Assembly: GCA_001508595.1 (NCBI GenBank)
Contig: LGHA01000061.1
Span: 1-7,348 of the forward strand
DNA length: 7,348 bases
Direction of reading: 5' to 3'
Origin: Anaerolineaceae bacterium 46_22
GTDB lineage: Bacteria > Chloroflexota > Anaerolineae > Anaerolineales > Anaerolineaceae
This document shows, piece after piece, positions 6,028-7,348 of the stretch (positions are counted from its first letter, which is position 1; every line of letters begins with the position of its first letter). The position numbers and the translations under genes are program-made. The notes under the pieces are model-generated. The model searched no databases and was not told the origin of the DNA. It saw only the letters and a program-made list of their open reading frames with translations.

Positions 6028-6921
6028 ATGACCTCAAACACACCCCCAGTTTGCAATTATGAAGGCTCTCAATACCAGAAGGATTTCTGGGAAGAAGGCG
6101 GGCGCGCTTATGAGGATGCTGCAGAAGAAATTGCATTGAAGCGCCTTTTGCCTGGTGGGGGCAATTTTATGCTTGAGTTGGGTGCAGGTGCCGGGCGAAA
6201 CACGCCGCGCTACAAGAATTATAAACGGATTGCCCTGGTGGATTACTCACGCACACAATTAGAACAGGCGCGAGACCGTTTGGGCTTGAGTCAGCGTTAT
6301 GTTTTTGTGGCAGCAGATATTTATAAATTGCCCTTTGTGGACGGACGGTTTGATGGTGCGACCATGATTCGTACTTTGCATCATATGGCGGATCCCGTAT
6401 TGGCGCTGTCTCAGGTAAGAAGGGTTATAGCGTCAGGCGGCGTTTTCATTTTGGAATTTGCAAACAAACGCAACCTAAAAGCGATTGGTCGGTATTTATT
6501 GGGCAGACAGGCGTGGAGTCCATTTAATGAAGAACCCGTTGAATTTGCGGACTTAAATTTTGATTTTCATCCCCGAGCTGTGCGACGCTATTTGGATCAA
6601 GCAGGGTTTGAGCTTGCCAAACAATTAACGGTTTCTCATTTCAGAGCTGGTTTTTTGAAACGCCGCCTTCCGCTAAAAATCCTGACAGGGCTAGATGCGC
6701 TTTTACAGCCAACCGGTGCATTGATCCAGGTCAGCCCAAGTGTATTCTCGAAGTGTATTGCTGTAGGAGATTCTGGCGCTGCTGAGGAGGATCACTTGTT
6801 CCAGTGTCCGGTTTGCGGTTCGCTGCTCCCTGGGGGTGAGATGGACCAGGTATGTCACGAATGCGGCAGGACCTGGGAATACCGCGATGGTATTTATGAT
6901 TTCAGGGTGGATCAAAAGTAA
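6028..6921 (+). CDS. Class I SAM-dependent methyltransferase with C-terminal zinc ribbon
   Basis: The 297-residue product has a Rossmann-type methyltransferase domain of the UbiE/Methyltransf_11 kind. Motif I is LELGAGAGR (49-57), an acidic residue that would contact the SAM ribose is Asp72 in VDYS (71-74), AADIYKLPF (95-103) is the following acidic-loop motif, and GGVFILEFAN (137-146) matches the post-motif strand. After about residue 255 there is a small Trm112-like zinc ribbon with CPVC (260-263) and CHEC (276-279), ending in DGIYDFR. The substrate cannot be told from sequence; small molecule, lipid or RNA are all possible. The ATG at 6028 lacks a good Shine-Dalgarno sequence, and no clear promoter was found between it and the SRP RNA terminator. 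A short palindrome, TTGATAGATCAA (5997-6008), lies just upstream. Domain assignment is secure and function is open. Confidence 0.92.
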   Translation: MTSNTPPVCNYEGSQYQKDFWEEGGRAYEDAAEEIALKRLLPGGGNFMLELGAGAGRNTPRYKNYKRIALVDYSRTQLEQARDRLGLSQRYVFVAADIYKLPFVDGRFDGATMIRTLHHMADPVLALSQVRRVIASGGVFILEFANKRNLKAIGRYLLGRQAWSPFNEEPVEFADLNFDFHPRAVRRYLDQAGFELAKQLTVSHFRAGFLKRRLPLKILTGLDALLQPTGALIQVSPSVFSKCIAVGDSGAAEEDHLFQCPVCGSLLPGGEMDQVCHECGRTWEYRDGIYDFRVDQK

Positions 6922-6972
6922 TAAATAATCAATAAAAAAGAGTACAAATGAGATCACTTAATAATCCGAATG

Positions 6973-6986
6973 TGACCGGTCGGTCA
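6973..6986. promoter_or_regulatory. Operator-like palindrome A (TetR type)
   Basis: TGACCGGTCGGTCA is a palindrome at 12 of 14 positions, failing only at the central pair. It shares the pattern TGAC-Y-G-R-TC-R-GTCA with palindrome B, 58 bp away centre to centre. Sites of this shape are typical for TetR-family repressors. An overlapping small inverted repeat, GTCAT-AAA-ATGAC, spans 6983-6995. No regulator gene is in the window. Confidence 0.5.
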
Positions 6987-7028
6987 TAAAATGACGCTTA
7001 AATTTTGGAAAAAGAAGGTATCAGTCTG

Positions 7029-7046
7029 TATGACTGATCAGTCATA
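7029..7046. promoter_or_regulatory. Operator-like palindrome B (TetR type)
   Basis: TATGACTGATCAGTCATA is a perfect 18-bp palindrome. Its inner 14 bp agree with palindrome A at 11 of 14 positions, which suggests two sites for the same regulator. A TAAAAT hexamer follows at 7052-7057 and could be a plus-strand -10 box, but its -35 partner is poor and there is no gene behind it in the window. Confidence 0.55.
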
Positions 7047-7170
7047 TGGTGTAAAATAATAATTAATCGAATTGTTTTCGTTTATATTCAATATATTATT
7101 GCAATTATGGATTTTAGAGATTTGATAAAAATATTCTTTTGTGTGAAAAACAGGGGGAATTCAGCGATAT

Positions 7171-7348
7171 TTACCCATAAGATTCCCAAATTTTTAAGAC
7201 CAGGTCTGCGTAATGGTAGCCGATGTTCATCGGCCCATAGCGAAACAGGGCTTCCCGGTATGAGCCGTGCGTGAGGTAAAGATCTGCCAGCATGCGGCTG
7301 CCGTAATTGATATTGAATTCCGGGTCTTCAAGCTCCTCGATGGTAGGA
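7171..7348 (-). CDS. Probable lytic transglycosylase (SLT-type), C-terminal fragment
   Basis: Only the last 58 codons are in the window; the gene continues past the right edge. The visible part reads from PTIEELEDP through EFNINYGSRMLADLYLTHGS and YREALFRYGP to the end, KIWESYG, with a TAA stop at 7171-7173. The order of a DP..NI.YG.R.L..LY segment, a short turn, then an AL.RYGP segment and a helix with YAD resembles the end of the lysozyme-like SLT domain that cleaves peptidoglycan glycan strands. The catalytic glutamate, expected further upstream, and any signal peptide are outside the window. The usual AYN.G motif appears here as RYGPMNIGY. The assignment rests on a short segment and is moderately sure. 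Confidence 0.6.
   Translation of the reverse strand, partial: PTIEELEDPEFNINYGSRMLADLYLTHGSYREALFRYGPMNIGYHYADLVLKIWESYG

Larger units (their letters stand above)
6922..7170. other. Convergent intergenic region with operator-like palindromes
   Basis: This AT-rich gap lies between the stop codons of two convergent genes, where no promoter would be expected. It holds two related palindromes annotated separately. A 55-codon open frame from an ATG near 7107 runs antisense into the transglycosylase gene and is not credible. No intrinsic terminator is obvious for either flanking gene. Confidence 0.5.

Noticed and set aside
7107..7273. 55-codon plus-strand open frame in and beyond the convergent gap
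   Set aside because: More than half lies antisense to the transglycosylase fragment, and it has no ribosome binding site or recognisable features.

Overview
The window looks like a bacterial chromosome segment with moderate GC content. The gene set and protein style suggest the Anaerolineae or a related Chloroflexota lineage. That placement is an inference from overall protein feel and from dnaN lying outside a dnaA operon; no diagnostic marker such as rRNA is present.

Layout from left to right: about 290 bp of AT-rich sequence with no convincing gene; rtcA (RNA 3'-phosphate cyclase, minus strand); a divergent intergenic region with two perfect copies of the chromosomal centromere site parS (TGTTTCACGTGAAACA), 115 bp apart centre to centre; an unrecognised 167-residue protein gene (plus strand); a large protein with a PEP/pyruvate-dikinase-type nucleotide-binding domain (minus); dnaN, the replication sliding clamp (minus), with its own rho-independent terminator; the small signal recognition particle RNA (plus) with a near-consensus promoter and a terminator built into its closing stem; a SAM-dependent methyltransferase with a C-terminal zinc ribbon (plus); a 249-bp convergent gap holding two TetR-type operator-like palindromes; and the C-terminal end of a probable lytic transglycosylase (minus), cut by the window edge.

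The genes are mostly single transcription units, not one operon. The common theme is core chromosome function: parS (ParB loading, chromosome segregation) and dnaN (replication) within about 4 kb suggest an origin-proximal location, and SRP RNA is a housekeeping RNA. No dnaA, parA, parB or DnaA-box cluster was seen. The points most worth a second look are the parS pair bracketing the rtcA/unknown-gene divergent promoter region, the orphan operator-like palindromes near the right end, and the dikinase-like protein that lacks its usual catalytic partner domains.
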